A DNA stretch of 64,000 bases from Dyella sp. BiH032 (GCF_031954525.1 NZ_CP134867.1:3162001-3226000), one strand, 5' to 3'; shown: positions 1 to 10,087, numbered from the stretch's first letter. Translations and numbers: made by a program. The notes: generated by a model not told the origin, from the letters alone.

Positions 1-212
<212 letters not shown>

Positions 213-215
213 TCA

Positions 216-1304
216 TCAGGGCAAGGCCACCGGGTAGGAACCGAGCACGCGCACCTGGGCAGCGGCGCCATCCATTTCCTGCATCGCGGCCTGGATCGGC
301 GCGTCCTGCACGTGGCCGGACACATCGATGAAGAAGGCGTACTGCCATTTGCCGGTATGCGCCGGCCTCGACTCGATGCGATTGAGGCTCACGTCGTGCT
401 TGGCGAACGGACTGAGCACGTCGTACAACGCGCCCGGCTTGTCGTTGACAGTGATCAGCAGCGAGGTGCGGTCGTTGCCGGACGGCGGGAACAGCGAGCG
501 GCCGATCACCAGGAAGCGGGTGGTGTTGTCCGCGCGGTCCTCGATGCCGGAGGCCAGCGTCTTCAGTCCGTACACGCGCCCGGCGGTCTCGCCGGCGATG
601 GCGGCCGCGTCGTCGGCATGGCGCGCCAGCCGTGCGGCCTCGGCGTTGCTGGCGACGGCGATGCATTCGACGTTGGGCAGGTTGATGCGCAGCCAGGTCT
701 TGCACTGCTGCAGCGATTGCGCGTGCGCGTAGACGCGGCGGATGTCCTCCATCCGGCCGCTCTGCGAATGCAGGCACTGGTGTACCCGCAATTCGATCTC
801 GCCGCAGATGGTGGCCTCGGAGGTAAGGAACATGTCCAGCGTCACCTGGATCATGCCCTGCCCCGAGTTCTCCACCGGCACGACACCGAAGTCGGCATGG
901 CCGGCGGCGACCTCCTGGAACACCTCTTCAATACTGCCGAGCGGCAGCCCGTAGGCGGCGTGGCCGAAGTGCTTGCGCACGGCCTGCTCGCTGAAGGTGC
1001 CCTCAGGACCGAGGAAGCCGACCTTCAGGGGATCTTCCTGGGCCAGGCAGGAGGACATGATCTCGCGGAACAGCCGCACCATCTCCGTGTCCGACAGCGG
1101 CCCCTTGTTGCGGTCGACCACCATGCGCAGCACGTGCGCTTCGCGTTCGGGACGGTAATAGTCGATCGCCGAGAGGCCCTCGCCCTTCACGCGCGCCACT
1201 TCCTGCGCCCAGGTAGCACGCTCGGCGATGAGCTCCTGGATCTGGCGGTCGATGCTGTCGATGCGGTCGCGCACCTTCTCTAGCGAGAGCTTTTGGTCGG
1301 TCAT
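216..1304 (-). CDS. pheA: Bifunctional chorismate mutase/prephenate dehydratase (P-protein)
   Basis: This protein converts chorismate to prephenate and prephenate to phenylpyruvate in phenylalanine synthesis. It has 362 residues, usual for a P-protein. The order is an AroQ-type chorismate mutase helix bundle (about residues 5-90), a prephenate dehydratase domain opening with VGFLGPEGTFSEQA (about 95) and carrying the Thr-Arg-Phe catalytic motif (DNTTRFLVIG, about 259-268), and a C-terminal ACT domain with GALYDVL and the ESRP phenylalanine-binding motif. The ATG start fits the first helix. It lies 83 bp downstream of serC and 42 bp upstream of aroA. Feedback inhibition by phenylalanine through the ACT domain is expected from the family. 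No trp/phe-type leader peptide was seen in the 83-bp gap. Confidence 0.96.
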   Translation of the reverse strand: MTDQKLSLEKVRDRIDSIDRQIQELIAERATWAQEVARVKGEGLSAIDYYRPEREAHVLRMVVDRNKGPLSDTEMVRLFREIMSSCLAQEDPLKVGFLGPEGTFSEQAVRKHFGHAAYGLPLGSIEEVFQEVAAGHADFGVVPVENSGQGMIQVTLDMFLTSEATICGEIELRVHQCLHSQSGRMEDIRRVYAHAQSLQQCKTWLRINLPNVECIAVASNAEAARLARHADDAAAIAGETAGRVYGLKTLASGIEDRADNTTRFLVIGRSLFPPSGNDRTSLLITVNDKPGALYDVLSPFAKHDVSLNRIESRPAHTGKWQYAFFIDVSGHVQDAPIQAAMQEMDGAAAQVRVLGSYPVALP

Positions 1305-1387
1305 GAGCAGCGTGGTAGGAGTAAAGATGTCCAAACGGGGAAACGCATAGTGCCTCATCCCCGCCGGGAATAGCACGTCGCCGGCGC

Positions 1388-2473
1388 TCAGCCGTGGCGG
1401 GCGGCGAAGTCCTTCATGAACTGCACCAGCGCCTGCACGGCTTCCGGCGGCACGGCGTTGTAGAGCGAGGCTCGCATGCCGCCGAGCGCTTTGTGCCCCT
1501 TCAGCGCCAGCAGGCCGGCGGCCTCGGACTCGCGCAGGAAGTCGGCATCCAGCGCGCTGTCGTGCAAGGTGAAAGGAACATTCATGCGCGAACGGGCGGC
1601 CGGATCGACCGGGTTGCGGTAATACCCGCCGGACCCGTCGATGGCCTGGTAGAGCAGCGCCGCCTTGGCCTGATTGCGCTGGGCCATCGCTTCGAGTCCG
1701 CCCTGCTCCTTCAGCCACTGGAAGGTCAGCCCGGCCAGATACCAGCCCCAGGTGTTGGGCGTGTTGAGCATCGAATCGTTCGCCGCCTGCTCCGCATAAC
1801 GGAAGATCTTCGCCATCGGGCGCGAAACACGCTGCAACAGGTCGCGACGCACGATCATCACCACCAGTCCGGACGGTCCGATGTTCTTCTGCGCGCCGGC
1901 GTAGATCAGGCCGAAGCGGCTGACGTCCAGTGGTTCGGACAGGATGTTCGACGACATGTCCGCCACCAGCGGCACATCGCCGACAGCGGGGGCGTCGCGG
2001 TATTCCACGCCGTGAATGGTTTCGTTCGACGTGTAGTGCACGTAGGCAGCGCGCGGGTTCAGCGTCCACGTCTCGTGCGCCGGCAGGCGCAGGTAGCTGT
2101 CGCTCTTGCTGGTCGCGGCGATGTTCACGCGCACATAGGGCGCCGCTTCGCTGGCGGCCTTCTCGCCCCAGTGACCGTTGACGATGTAATCGGCGCTGTC
2201 GCCCTCGCCCGCGAGGTTCATGGGAATCTGCGCGAAATGCTGCGTCGCCCCGCCCTGCAGGAACAGCACGGCGTAGTCGGCCGGGATCTTCAGCAGCTCG
2301 CGCAGGTCGGCTTCCGCCTGCTGGGCCAGGCCGATGAACAGCTTGCCGCGGTGGGACAGCTCCATCACCGAGGCGCCACTGCCGTTCCAGTCGAGCAATT
2401 CGCGTTGAGCGCGTTCCAGCACTGCCGTGGGGATGGCGGCCGGCCCTGCGCTGAAATTCCAGACCCTGCTCAC
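1388..2473 (-). CDS. serC: Phosphoserine aminotransferase
   Basis: This PLP enzyme converts 3-phosphohydroxypyruvate to phosphoserine in serine synthesis, and also serves pyridoxal phosphate synthesis. It has 361 residues, as in other SerC proteins. The N-terminal [11 protein letters not shown] and [14 protein letters not shown] signatures are present, and the PLP-binding lysine is Lys196 in [12 protein letters not shown]. The start codon is GTG (2473), with GAGAGG about 9 nt upstream and no nearby in-frame ATG before it. It is the first biosynthetic gene of serC-pheA-aroA and follows the FHA gene by 77 bp. Confidence 0.96.
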   Translation of the reverse strand: MSRVWNFSAGPAAIPTAVLERAQRELLDWNGSGASVMELSHRGKLFIGLAQQAEADLRELLKIPADYAVLFLQGGATQHFAQIPMNLAGEGDSADYIVNGHWGEKAASEAAPYVRVNIAATSKSDSYLRLPAHETWTLNPRAAYVHYTSNETIHGVEYRDAPAVGDVPLVADMSSNILSEPLDVSRFGLIYAGAQKNIGPSGLVVMIVRRDLLQRVSRPMAKIFRYAEQAANDSMLNTPNTWGWYLAGLTFQWLKEQGGLEAMAQRNQAKAALLYQAIDGSGGYYRNPVDPAARSRMNVPFTLHDSALDADFLRESEAAGLLALKGHKALGGMRASLYNAVPPEAVQALVQFMKDFAARHG

Positions 2474-2550
2474 GTATGACGCCTCTCGAGGGATAAGCCC
2501 AGCATTATGCCGCGCCGCAACAACCCAGCGTCAACCGTGAAATGGTTGCG

Positions 2551-3321
2551 TCAGAAACGAACCAACAGGATGAGCGCGATGCCGAGCGCCAGTACCGCGG
2601 CCGTGATGATCAGCCACCACACTTCGCCGCGCGGGCCGGCGTCCTCTTCGGGCAGATGCAGCGGCGCGGGCGGTGCGGCCGGCGGCTCCGGTTCGCGTTC
2701 CATGCCGGGCGCGTCCACCACGAAGCGATGCATGGCCAGCCCGATCTGGTCGCACGGGTGCAGGACGCCTCCCTCGGTCGGGACACCGTTGATGCGCAGC
2801 GGATAGCGCGCCGAAGCCTGCAACAGCTCCAGCCGGAGCTGGCCGTCCTTCCAGCTCACCCGCAGTGAGGCCGATTCGCCTTGCGGAAGCTCCAGCGGAT
2901 AACGCCCCAAGGGCCCGAATTCGATCGCGCCACCCAGCGGCAGCACTTTGCCGGACAGCGGGCCGGCCACCGCACGCAGGGCCACGGCGCACCGCTCCGG
3001 CCCGGGCAGGCCATCGAGCGCGGCACGGGAGTCCGGCGCCTGATCGGCACGCAGCATCATCCGGCAGTCGCCGACGCTCAAAATGTCGCCCGGCCGCAGC
3101 AGGGCCCGCTCGCGCACGGGGCGGGCATTGACGTAGATGCGATTGCCCTGCGGCAGCACCTGCAGCACCCAGCCGCGGCGGTCCTGGTGAATGCGCAGAT
3201 GGTGGCTGCCGGCCTGCTTGGCGGCCAGCACGAGATCGTTATCCGGCGCACTGCCGATCCTCAGCAGCGGCTGCTCCCAATGGAAGTCTTCGCGGGCCGA
3301 ATGAGGAAACTCGATGCGCAT
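2551..3321 (-). CDS. FHA domain protein with one C-terminal membrane anchor
   Basis: The 256-residue protein has an N-terminal forkhead-associated domain (about residues 19-90). Its core RIGSAPDNDLVL has the expected Arg and Ser and is followed by the SHH, GNRIYVNA and RPGDILSVGD strands, so phosphothreonine binding is likely. The middle (about 95-210) shows weak beta-rich repeats and may be a second, degenerate FHA fold. A Pro/Glu-rich linker leads to one hydrophobic helix (about 232-254, WWLIITAAVLALGIALILLV) at the C-terminus. I chose ATG at 3321 because the FHA fold starts at once; an in-frame ATG further upstream would add unstructured residues. No kinase or secretion gene adjoins, so the partner is unknown. 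Confidence 0.82.
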   Translation of the reverse strand: MRIEFPHSAREDFHWEQPLLRIGSAPDNDLVLAAKQAGSHHLRIHQDRRGWVLQVLPQGNRIYVNARPVRERALLRPGDILSVGDCRMMLRADQAPDSRAALDGLPGPERCAVALRAVAGPLSGKVLPLGGAIEFGPLGRYPLELPQGESASLRVSWKDGQLRLELLQASARYPLRINGVPTEGGVLHPCDQIGLAMHRFVVDAPGMEREPEPPAAPPAPLHLPEEDAGPRGEVWWLIITAAVLALGIALILLVRF

Positions 3322-3419
3322 CTGTGAACCAGTCGATAGACGGCGGGACTCTAGCAGATGCATGCGACGAGTCGACGCGATCGTCGCTACCATGTGCGGT
3401 TTCTCGTCAGGAAACACCC

Positions 3420-3695
3420 ATGCCCAAGATCGATATCCGCCGGCCGCACCAGCTGTCCATACCCGAGGCGCGTGCCGTGGTCGAACAGGTGGCGGCCCGC
3501 ATGCGCGAAAAGTTCGGCATGGAAGGCCAGTGGGAGGGCGATACCCTGCGCTTCGCCCGCTCGGGCGTCAGCGGCTCGATCGAGGTCGGCGCCGAGGCCA
3601 TCCAGGTCCGGGCCGAGCTCGGCATGATGCTGGCGCCGCTCAAGGGCATGGTGGAACAGGAGATCCGCCGCAAGCTGGACGAGCATTTCGGCTGA
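3420..3695 (+). CDS. Polyhydroxyalkanoic acid system family protein
   Basis: A 91-residue protein with the compact pattern of the putative polyhydroxyalkanoic acid system family (PHA_gran_rgn type): an N-terminal helix (IPEARAVVEQVAARM), a central GQWEGDTLRFARSGVSGSIEV strand region, and a C-terminal MLAPLKGMVEQEIRRKLDE helix. Such proteins are linked to PHA granules by gene neighbourhood, but their biochemistry is not settled. AGGAAA precedes the ATG at 3420. It diverges from the FHA gene across about 98 bp and sits upstream of infA. No PHA synthase or depolymerase is nearby, so a granule role is only a family guess. Confidence 0.78.
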   Translation: MPKIDIRRPHQLSIPEARAVVEQVAARMREKFGMEGQWEGDTLRFARSGVSGSIEVGAEAIQVRAELGMMLAPLKGMVEQEIRRKLDEHFG

Positions 3696-3701
3696 TGAAT
3701 C

Positions 3702-3730
3702 TTTAACCATCCCCGATTCCGTGGCATAAT
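3702..3730 (+). promoter_or_regulatory. Sigma-70 type promoter of infA
   Basis: TTTAAC at 3702-3707 and CATAAT at 3725-3730 are separated by exactly 17 bp and lie about 50 bp before the infA start codon. This is one of the best consensus matches seen in this GC-rich window. Confidence 0.6.
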
Positions 3731-3778
3731 CGCCCGCTTACGCGGCCGCGACGGCCGCTCCTTCATCGACCGGAACGC

Positions 3779-3997
3779 ATGGCCAAAGACGACGTCATCG
3801 AAATGGAAGGCACGGTCCAGGAGACCCTGCCCAACACCATGTTCCGCGTGCAGCTGGAAAACGGGCACGTGATCACCGCCCATATCTCCGGCCGCATGCG
3901 CAAGCACTACATCCGCATCCTCACCGGCGACAAGGTGAAGGTGGAGATGACCCCGTACGACCTGACCAAGGGCCGCATCACCTACCGCATGAAGTGA
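3779..3997 (+). CDS. infA: Translation initiation factor IF-1
   Basis: IF-1 binds the ribosomal A site during initiation. The 72-residue length is exact for the family. The OB fold begins [13 protein letters not shown] and carries the conserved [20 protein letters not shown] and GDKVKVEM segments, ending TYRMK. The gene is monocistronic: it has its own promoter and is followed by a strong hairpin shared with convergent clpA. Confidence 0.98.
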   Translation: MAKDDVIEMEGTVQETLPNTMFRVQLENGHVITAHISGRMRKHYIRILTGDKVKVEMTPYDLTKGRITYRMK

Positions 3998-4061
3998 GCC
4001 TCGTCTTGCGGGCGGGCCCGGAGATCCAGGGGGATATCCAGGGAACCGTTCCAGGACCAAG

Positions 4062-4090
4062 AAAAAGGCCGCGCTGAGCGCGGCCTTTTT
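4062..4090. terminator. Bidirectional intrinsic terminator between infA and clpA
   Basis: The stem GGCCGCGC/GCGCGGCC with a short loop is flanked by A5 on the left and T5 on the right, so it can end transcription from either side. It lies 65 bp after infA and 28 bp after the clpA stop. Confidence 0.85.
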
Positions 4091-4117
4091 CGTTTCCCTA
4101 TCGCTTCCGGCCTCGCG

Positions 4118-6388
4118 TCAGGAGACCACTGCCGGCAGCTTTTCGGCCGCCTCGGTATCCACCTTCAGCTCGCCCTCGGCGACGCTCAGCTTCACCTTGC
4201 CGCCATCGGCCAGCTTGCCGAACAGCAACTCGTCGGCCAGCGGGCGCTTGACCCTCTCCTGAATCACGCGGGCCATCGGGCGCGCACCCATCTGCGGATC
4301 GAAGCCGTGCTCGGCCAGCCAGCGGCGGGCATCGGCATCCACGTCCAGCGCGACGTGCTTCTCCGACAGCTGGGATTCCAGCTCGATCAGGAACTTGTCG
4401 ACCACGCGCAGGATGTGTTCGAAATCCAGCGGGTTGAACTGGATGACCGCGTCCAGGCGATTGCGGAATTCCGGGGTGAAGGTGCGGCGAATCACTTCCA
4501 TCGCGTCGGTGACATGGCTCTGCTTGACGAAACCGATGCCGCGCCGGGCCGCCTGCTGCGCACCGGCATTGGTCGTCATGACCAGGATGACGTTCTTGAA
4601 GTTGGCTTCGCGGCCGTTCGTGTCCGTGAGCACGCCGCGATCCATGACTTGCAGCAGGATGTTGTACACGTCCGGATGCGCCTTCTCGATCTCGTCCAGC
4701 AGCAGCACTGCGTGCGGATGCTTGGTCACCGCTTCGGTCAGCAGGCCGCCCTGATCGAAACCGACATAGCCCGGAGGCGCACCGACCAGGCGCGAGACAG
4801 AGTGCGCTTCCATGTACTCGGACATGTCGAAGCGGATCATCTCGATACCGAGCTGCATCGCCAACTGGCGCGTGACTTCCGTCTTGCCCACGCCGGTCGG
4901 GCCGGCGAGCAGGAAAGAACCGATCGGCTTCGCCGGATCGGCCAGGCCGGAGCGAGCCATCTTGATCGACGAGGCCAGGGCCTCGATTGCAGCATCCTGC
5001 CCGAACACCACCATCTTTAGGTTGCGCTCGAGGTTGCGCAGCACGTCGCGGTCGGAAGCCGACACCTGCTTGGCCGGAATGCGCGCCATCTTGGCCACGA
5101 TGTACTCGACTTCGGGCACGTCGATCTTCCCGGTGCGCTGGTCGACCGGCAGCAACCGCTGGCGGGCACCGGCTTCATCGATCACATCGATCGCCTTGTC
5201 CGGCAGCAGCCGGTCGGGAATGTGCTTCACCGACAGATCCACCGCGGCCTTCAGCGACTCGTTGGTGTAGACGACGTTGTGGTGTTCCTCGAAGCGCGAG
5301 CGCAGCCCCTTGAGGATCTCGATGCTGTCGGCCACGGTGGGCTCGACCACGTCGATCTTCTGGAAGCGGCGGGCCAGCGCGCGGTCCTTTTCGAAGATGC
5401 CGCGGAATTCCTGGAACGTGGTCGAACCGATGCAGCGCAGCTCGCCGGAAGCCAGCATCGGCTTGATCAGGTTCGATGCGTCCATGGTGCCGCCCGAGGC
5501 GGAACCGGCGCCGATGATGGTATGGATCTCGTCGATGAAAAGGATCGAACCCGGCTGCTTCTTGAGCTGGGTGATCACGGCCTTCAGCCGCTTCTCGAAA
5601 TCGCCGCGGTACTTGGTCCCGGCCACCAGTGCGCCCAGGTCGAGCGACCAGATGGTGGCGTTCTCCAGCACCTCGGGCACGTCGCCGTCCACGATGCGCT
5701 TGGCCAGGCCCTCGGCCAGGGCCGTCTTGCCCACTCCGGCTTCACCCACGTACAGCGGGTTGTTCTTGCGACGGCGGCACAGCACCTGGATGGTGCGCTC
5801 GATCTCGTCCTGGCGGCCGATCAGCGGATCGATCTTGCCTTCCAGCGCCAGTTCGTTGAGGTTGCTGGCGTACTCGCTGAGCGGGTTGCCCTTGGGATCG
5901 CCGCCTTCCTCGCCATCGCGGTCCGTCCCCGGCATGCCGGAGGACGGCTCGTCGCCGATCTTGGCGATGCCGTGCGAAATGTAGTTGACGACGTCCAGCC
6001 GGGTGATTTCCTGCTGGTGCAGGAAGTACACCGCGTGTGAATCCTTCTCGCCGAAGATCGCTACCAGCACGTTCGCCCCGGTAACTTCCTTACGCCCGGA
6101 GGACTGCACGTGGTAGACGGCACGCTGCAGGACGCGCTGGAAACCCAGCGTGGGCTGCGTGTCGCGCTCGTCGCCGTGCGGCAATACCGGCACGGTCTCG
6201 GCGATGATCTTTTCCAGCTCGTGCGTGAGCCGCGGCAGGTCGACGCCGCAGGCGCGCAGTGCCCCCAGGGCCGACTGGTTTTCGGTGAGCGCGAGCAGCA
6301 GGTGCTCCACCGTCATGAATTCGTGGCGCTGCTCGCGGGCCTGCTTGTAGCACTGGCCGATGGTGACTTCGAGATCCTTGCTGAACAT
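4118..6388 (-). CDS. clpA: ATP-dependent Clp protease ATP-binding subunit ClpA
   Basis: ClpA is the hexameric AAA+ unfoldase that feeds proteins to the ClpP peptidase. It has 756 residues, normal for ClpA. The order is an N-terminal Clp repeat domain (about 1-145, where ClpS docks), a first AAA+ module with Walker A GEAGVGKT (about 215-222) and an LFIDEIH Walker B, then a second AAA+ module with GPTGVGKTE (about 495) and LLLDEIEKAHPDV. A GIGF tripeptide region, the usual ClpP contact, is visible in the second module. It lies 63 bp downstream of clpS, as in most proteobacteria. No clpP occurs in the window. Confidence 0.98.
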   Translation of the reverse strand: MFSKDLEVTIGQCYKQAREQRHEFMTVEHLLLALTENQSALGALRACGVDLPRLTHELEKIIAETVPVLPHGDERDTQPTLGFQRVLQRAVYHVQSSGRKEVTGANVLVAIFGEKDSHAVYFLHQQEITRLDVVNYISHGIAKIGDEPSSGMPGTDRDGEEGGDPKGNPLSEYASNLNELALEGKIDPLIGRQDEIERTIQVLCRRRKNNPLYVGEAGVGKTALAEGLAKRIVDGDVPEVLENATIWSLDLGALVAGTKYRGDFEKRLKAVITQLKKQPGSILFIDEIHTIIGAGSASGGTMDASNLIKPMLASGELRCIGSTTFQEFRGIFEKDRALARRFQKIDVVEPTVADSIEILKGLRSRFEEHHNVVYTNESLKAAVDLSVKHIPDRLLPDKAIDVIDEAGARQRLLPVDQRTGKIDVPEVEYIVAKMARIPAKQVSASDRDVLRNLERNLKMVVFGQDAAIEALASSIKMARSGLADPAKPIGSFLLAGPTGVGKTEVTRQLAMQLGIEMIRFDMSEYMEAHSVSRLVGAPPGYVGFDQGGLLTEAVTKHPHAVLLLDEIEKAHPDVYNILLQVMDRGVLTDTNGREANFKNVILVMTTNAGAQQAARRGIGFVKQSHVTDAMEVIRRTFTPEFRNRLDAVIQFNPLDFEHILRVVDKFLIELESQLSEKHVALDVDADARRWLAEHGFDPQMGARPMARVIQERVKRPLADELLFGKLADGGKVKLSVAEGELKVDTEAAEKLPAVVS

Positions 6389-6451
6389 CCGGACCTTCTC
6401 CGCTTGGATGGCAGGGCGGCTGACGCCGCGATGACCACGAAATGGGGGCGC

Positions 6452-6778
6452 TCAGAGCTTTTCCATAGTGCACAACAACGGGTGCTGATGAGCACGTGAA
6501 TATTCGTTCACTTGGGTCACCTTGGTTTCGGCCACCTCCCTCGTGAAGACCCCGCACACACCCTTGCCGCGAGTATGCACGTGAAGCATCACCTGCACCG
6601 CACGTTCCTGGTCCAGGCCGAAGAAGCTGCGCAGGACCTCAACCACGAAATCCATAGGGGTGAAATCGTCGTTGAGCAGGACCACCTGGAAGAGCGGCGG
6701 CCGTGCCACCTCCGGCCGGGAGGTTTCCAGCGCCAGGCCATGTCCGGTGCCCTGCTCGTGTTCGGGTTCGTGCGCCAT
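6452..6778 (-). CDS. clpS: ATP-dependent Clp protease adaptor ClpS
   Basis: ClpS hands N-degron substrates to ClpA. It has 108 residues with a flexible N-terminal tail and the folded core [33 protein letters not shown] and HPLLCTMEK. The Asn-Asp-Asp and His residues of the N-degron pocket are in place. It is cotranscribed with clpA downstream. A TATACT -10 element lies at 6807-6812 (minus strand), about 30 bp before the start; no good -35 element was found. It diverges from nudJ. Confidence 0.97.
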   Translation of the reverse strand: MAHEPEHEQGTGHGLALETSRPEVARPPLFQVVLLNDDFTPMDFVVEVLRSFFGLDQERAVQVMLHVHTRGKGVCGVFTREVAETKVTQVNEYSRAHQHPLLCTMEKL

Positions 6779-6914
6779 GAGTTCCGATGTCTCGATCTTG
6801 TGGGCCAGTATACCGCCCGACCCGGGGAATGGTTTCCGCGGGTCGGAATAGCTCTTTCAGGTAATGGCACAATGTCGCCTTTTCCAGTGCGGCTTTCGGC
6901 GCCATATACCGCTC

Positions 6915-7403
6915 ATGAATCACCCGTCGTCCTCCACCAAAGTCTGGTGTCCCCGCGTCACCGTCGCCTGCGTCGTCGCCGACGGGGGGCGCTACTTGAT
7001 GGTCGAAGAGGAAGTGAACGGCCGCCTCGCCTACAACCAACCGGCTGGCCATTTGGACGACGGCGAAAGCCTTGCCAGCGCCGCGGTGCGCGAAACGCTC
7101 GAGGAAACCGGCTGGACGGTCCAGCTCGATTCGCTGGTAGGCGTACACCAGTGGCGCAGCACCGAGCATGGCGAAAGCGTCCTCCGTTTCACCTTCTCCG
7201 CCCGGCCCCTGCGCCACGATCCCGACCGTCCGCTGGACGATGGCATCCGCCGCGCGCTGTGGCTGAGCCGCGCCGACGTCGCCGCGCTGGGCGACCGGTT
7301 GCGCAGTCCGTTGGTGCTCCAGAGCATCGATGCCTGGCTGGCCGGCCAGCGCCTTCCGCTGTCCGCGCTGGGCAGCTTGCTGGCCGAGGACCGCTATCCG
7401 TGA
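6915..7403 (+). CDS. nudJ: NUDIX hydrolase, NudJ-type phosphatase
   Basis: NudJ-type enzymes hydrolyse nucleoside di- and triphosphates and thiamine pyrimidine pyrophosphate. The 162-residue protein contains a full Nudix box (GHLDDGE-x7-RETLEETGW), with the metal-binding RETLEE intact. The ATG at 6915 puts the usual VTVACVV strand near the N-terminus. Its TGA overlaps the GTG start of mnmA, and hflD follows: the same nudJ-mnmA-hflD order is known in E. coli. This synteny supports the NudJ assignment over other Nudix subfamilies. Confidence 0.88.
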   Translation: MNHPSSSTKVWCPRVTVACVVADGGRYLMVEEEVNGRLAYNQPAGHLDDGESLASAAVRETLEETGWTVQLDSLVGVHQWRSTEHGESVLRFTFSARPLRHDPDRPLDDGIRRALWLSRADVAALGDRLRSPLVLQSIDAWLAGQRLPLSALGSLLAEDRYP

Positions 7404-8533
7404 AAGTCATGCTCGGCATCTCCGGCGGGGTCGATTCCTCGGTGGCGGCCTTGCTCCTGCAGCAGGCCGGCCATGAGGTCGAGGGCCTGTTCATGCAGAA
7501 CTGGGAAGAGGACGACCGCGCCGGCCCCTGCACGGCAGACGCCGACCGCAAGGACGCCGTAGCAGTATGCGGGCGCCTGGGCATTCCCTTTCATGCCCGC
7601 AATTTCGCCGCCGAGTACTGGGACGGCGTGTTCGAGCATTTTCTTGCGGAGTACCGCGCCGGTCGCACGCCCAACCCCGACGTGCTGTGCAATCGCGAGA
7701 TCAAGTTCAAGACTTTCCTCGACGAAGCGCGCGCCCTCGGCGCGGAAAAGATCGCCACGGGCCACTATGCGCGCGTCGATTGCCGGGACGGCCGGTACCG
7801 CCTGCTCCGCGCGATCGATGCGGCGAAGGATCAGACCTACTTCCTGCACGCCCTCGGCCAGCGGCAGCTGGCGGCCACGCTGTTTCCGGTCGGGGAGATC
7901 GAAAAATCGGACGTCCGCCGCATGGCGCTGGAGGCCGCACTGCCTACGCATGCGAAGAAGGACTCCACGGGTATCTGCTTCATCGGCGAGCGAGATTTCC
8001 GCGAGTTCCTCGGCCAGTACATCCCGGCCCGCCCGGGCGAGATGCGCACGCCGGAAGGCCTGCGCATCGGCGAACACCAGGGCGTCATGTACTACACGCT
8101 GGGCCAGCGCAACGGCCTGGGCATCGGCGGCCGCCAGGGCGCCAGCGGGGAGGCATGGTACGTGGTGGGCAAGGATGTCCACGCGAATGTGCTCTACGTC
8201 GCCCAGGGCGGCGAAAACCATTGGTTGCACTCGCATCGCCTGTACGCGGAGACGCCGACCTGGGTGGACGGTGACCCACCCGCGCGCGAATTCCGCTGCA
8301 CGGCGAAGACGCGCTATCGCCAGCAGGATCAGGCGTGCACCGTTCGCATCGAAGCCGCCGGACTGGAAGTGCGTTTCGACGAACCGCAGCGCGCGGTCAC
8401 ACCCGGGCAATCCGTCGTCTTCTACGATGGCGAGGCCTGCCTCGGCGGCGCCGTGATCGCCCGCACCGACGCCCCCTACGGCGGCTGGAACGCCGCCGCC
8501 TCTGTCCCCGAAGAGTCCGCACAACGTGTTTGA
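7400..8533 (+). CDS. mnmA: tRNA-specific 2-thiouridylase MnmA
   Basis: MnmA makes 2-thiouridine at the wobble position of tRNA Lys, Glu and Gln. It has 377 residues. The PP-loop SGGVDSS is at residues 8-14, and the two catalytic cysteines are Cys97 in [12 protein letters not shown] and Cys193 in [14 protein letters not shown]-terminal beta-barrel follows, with [10 protein letters not shown] at its start. The start is GTG (7400), overlapping the nudJ stop by 4 bases (GTGA). An internal ATG three codons on would cut into the first strand, so GTG is preferred. hflD follows almost at once, so translation of the three genes is probably coupled. Confidence 0.97.
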   Translation: MKVMLGISGGVDSSVAALLLQQAGHEVEGLFMQNWEEDDRAGPCTADADRKDAVAVCGRLGIPFHARNFAAEYWDGVFEHFLAEYRAGRTPNPDVLCNREIKFKTFLDEARALGAEKIATGHYARVDCRDGRYRLLRAIDAAKDQTYFLHALGQRQLAATLFPVGEIEKSDVRRMALEAALPTHAKKDSTGICFIGERDFREFLGQYIPARPGEMRTPEGLRIGEHQGVMYYTLGQRNGLGIGGRQGASGEAWYVVGKDVHANVLYVAQGGENHWLHSHRLYAETPTWVDGDPPAREFRCTAKTRYRQQDQACTVRIEAAGLEVRFDEPQRAVTPGQSVVFYDGEACLGGAVIARTDAPYGGWNAAASVPEESAQRV

Positions 8534-8543
8534 AGCCTATGCC

Positions 8544-9167
8544 ATGACCGAGGAGCGCGTGCTCGCCCTCGCCGGCCTGTTCCAGGCCACCGCGCTCGCC
8601 CAGCAGCTGGCCAACGACGGCCGCTGCGACGAGAACGCGTTCGAGAGCAGCCTGAGCAGCGTGTTCCGCATCGATGCTCCTTCGGTGGTCGGCGTCTACG
8701 GCAACGTCGGCGGCGTGCGCCTGGGCCTGCGCCAGCTCATCTCGCAACTGGACGACACCGGCCGCGACATGGCCGTCACCCGCATGGCCGTCACCGTGAT
8801 GCGACTGGAGCGCAGCCTGTCGCGCCAGGGGCACCTGCTGGACGACCTGCAGAAAGGCATCGTCGCGGCGCAGCGCCAGGTGGAGCACTTCGGGCAAGAC
8901 TCCCCCCAGGTGATCAAGCGCCTGGCCGAGCTGTATGCCTCCACGCTGTCCACGCTCAAGCCGCGCGTGATGGTGACGGGCAATCCCCAGCAACTGCAGC
9001 AGCCCCGGGTGGTGGAGAAAGTCCGGGCGAGCCTCCTCGCGGCGGTGCGTTCGGCGGTGCTGTGGCGCCAGATCGGCGGCCGCCAGTGGCAGCTGCTGGT
9101 TTACCGGCGCCAGTGCAGCATGCTGGCGCGCGGCCTGCTGACCGGCGTCACCCTGGACAACGGCTGA
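8544..9167 (+). CDS. hflD: High frequency lysogenization protein HflD homologue
   Basis: HflD is a small helical membrane-associated protein; in E. coli it binds lambda CII, and its housekeeping role is unclear. This copy has 207 residues with the family segments LALAGLFQATALAQQL, VYGNVGGVRLGLRQL, MRLERSL, VMVTGNPQQLQ and VLWRQIGGRQWQLLVYRRQ. ATG at 8544 gives the usual N-terminus; a GTG at 8526 overlapping mnmA is an alternative start. purB, which follows hflD in many gammaproteobacteria, is absent: a convergent LysR gene is next. Confidence 0.92.
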   Translation: MTEERVLALAGLFQATALAQQLANDGRCDENAFESSLSSVFRIDAPSVVGVYGNVGGVRLGLRQLISQLDDTGRDMAVTRMAVTVMRLERSLSRQGHLLDDLQKGIVAAQRQVEHFGQDSPQVIKRLAELYASTLSTLKPRVMVTGNPQQLQQPRVVEKVRASLLAAVRSAVLWRQIGGRQWQLLVYRRQCSMLARGLLTGVTLDNG

Positions 9168-9178
9168 CGCGCCGCCGC

Positions 9179-10087
9179 TCAGGCGGCATCGATCACCTTG
9201 AGGCCCGGTCGCTGCCGGGCCAGCTTGCGCAGCAGGCCGGCGAAGGCCTGCAGGTCCGCCTCCCAGGGTGAGGCTTCGCGCCAGTAGAGCGCGATTTCCC
9301 GCCCCGGAGCCTGTCCCTTGAATTTGGCCAGTGCCACGCCTGGCATCGAGGCGAGCCGCTCGTGCGCCAGCGCAGGCACCAGGGCGTAGCCGCCGCGCAA
9401 CCCCACCAGGGCGGCCAGGCTTTCCAGGCTCACATCCTGTACGTGGCCGCCGCCGAGCACGTCGTCGGCGCGGCTCTCCGCCATGAGCGTGGCATCGGCC
9501 GCGTCGAGCTGTTCCAGGGTGATGGCGCGGCGGTTGGCCATGGGGTGGTCGGTCCGCAGCATTACCTCCCACGGCTCGAAGAACAGCGGCCGTACCGCGA
9601 TGCCGCTCACCGGCGGCGAGGGCTGCGCCAGCACTGCATCCAGCTCGCCTTCCTGCAACCGGCGCAGCAAGCCGCGCGGCTTGCCCTCGGACAGGCTCAG
9701 GCGCGCCCCCGGGAAATGCTGGGGAAACGGCGCAATCAGATGCGGAAGCAGATAGGGACCGAGCGTGGCCAGCACCCCAAGACGCAGCTCCCCGCCGAAC
9801 GCGGTCTCGCCGGCCCGCGCAGCCTGCTGCAGATGCTCGGCCGCCAGCAATACGGCATCGATCTGCTCCAGCAGCCGCTGTCCACCGGCGGTTGGCACCA
9901 CGCGCCGGCCGCCGCGCTCGAACAGGGGCGTGCCGAGCGCCTGCTCCACTTTCTGCACTTGGTGCGAAAGACCAGAGGGGCTGATGTGCATGGCGCGCGC
10001 GGCGCTGTTGAAGCTGCCGTGCCGGCGCACGGCCTGCACCAGGATCAGGTCGCGCAGGGAGACGGCCGATAAGTGGGTGGAGATCAT
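9179..10087 (-). CDS. LysR-family transcriptional regulator (OxyR-like subgroup)
   Basis: A 302-residue LysR regulator. The N-terminal winged helix (about 5-65) reads LRDLILVQAVRRHGSFNSAARAMHISPSGLSHQVQKVEQ, given here as two consecutive family blocks, and is followed by the FERGGRRVVPTAGG wing. The effector domain (about 90-290) has LRLGVLATLGPYLLPHLI and a GGYALVPALA pocket strand. Spacing of the effector domain resembles the hydrogen-peroxide regulators, but the redox cysteines of OxyR are not seen, so a peroxide role is not claimed. The ATG at 10087 is preferred over upstream in-frame starts. It is convergent with hflD; the target may be acnB upstream or unlinked. Confidence 0.85.
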   Translation of the reverse strand: MISTHLSAVSLRDLILVQAVRRHGSFNSAARAMHISPSGLSHQVQKVEQALGTPLFERGGRRVVPTAGGQRLLEQIDAVLLAAEHLQQAARAGETAFGGELRLGVLATLGPYLLPHLIAPFPQHFPGARLSLSEGKPRGLLRRLQEGELDAVLAQPSPPVSGIAVRPLFFEPWEVMLRTDHPMANRRAITLEQLDAADATLMAESRADDVLGGGHVQDVSLESLAALVGLRGGYALVPALAHERLASMPGVALAKFKGQAPGREIALYWREASPWEADLQAFAGLLRKLARQRPGLKVIDAA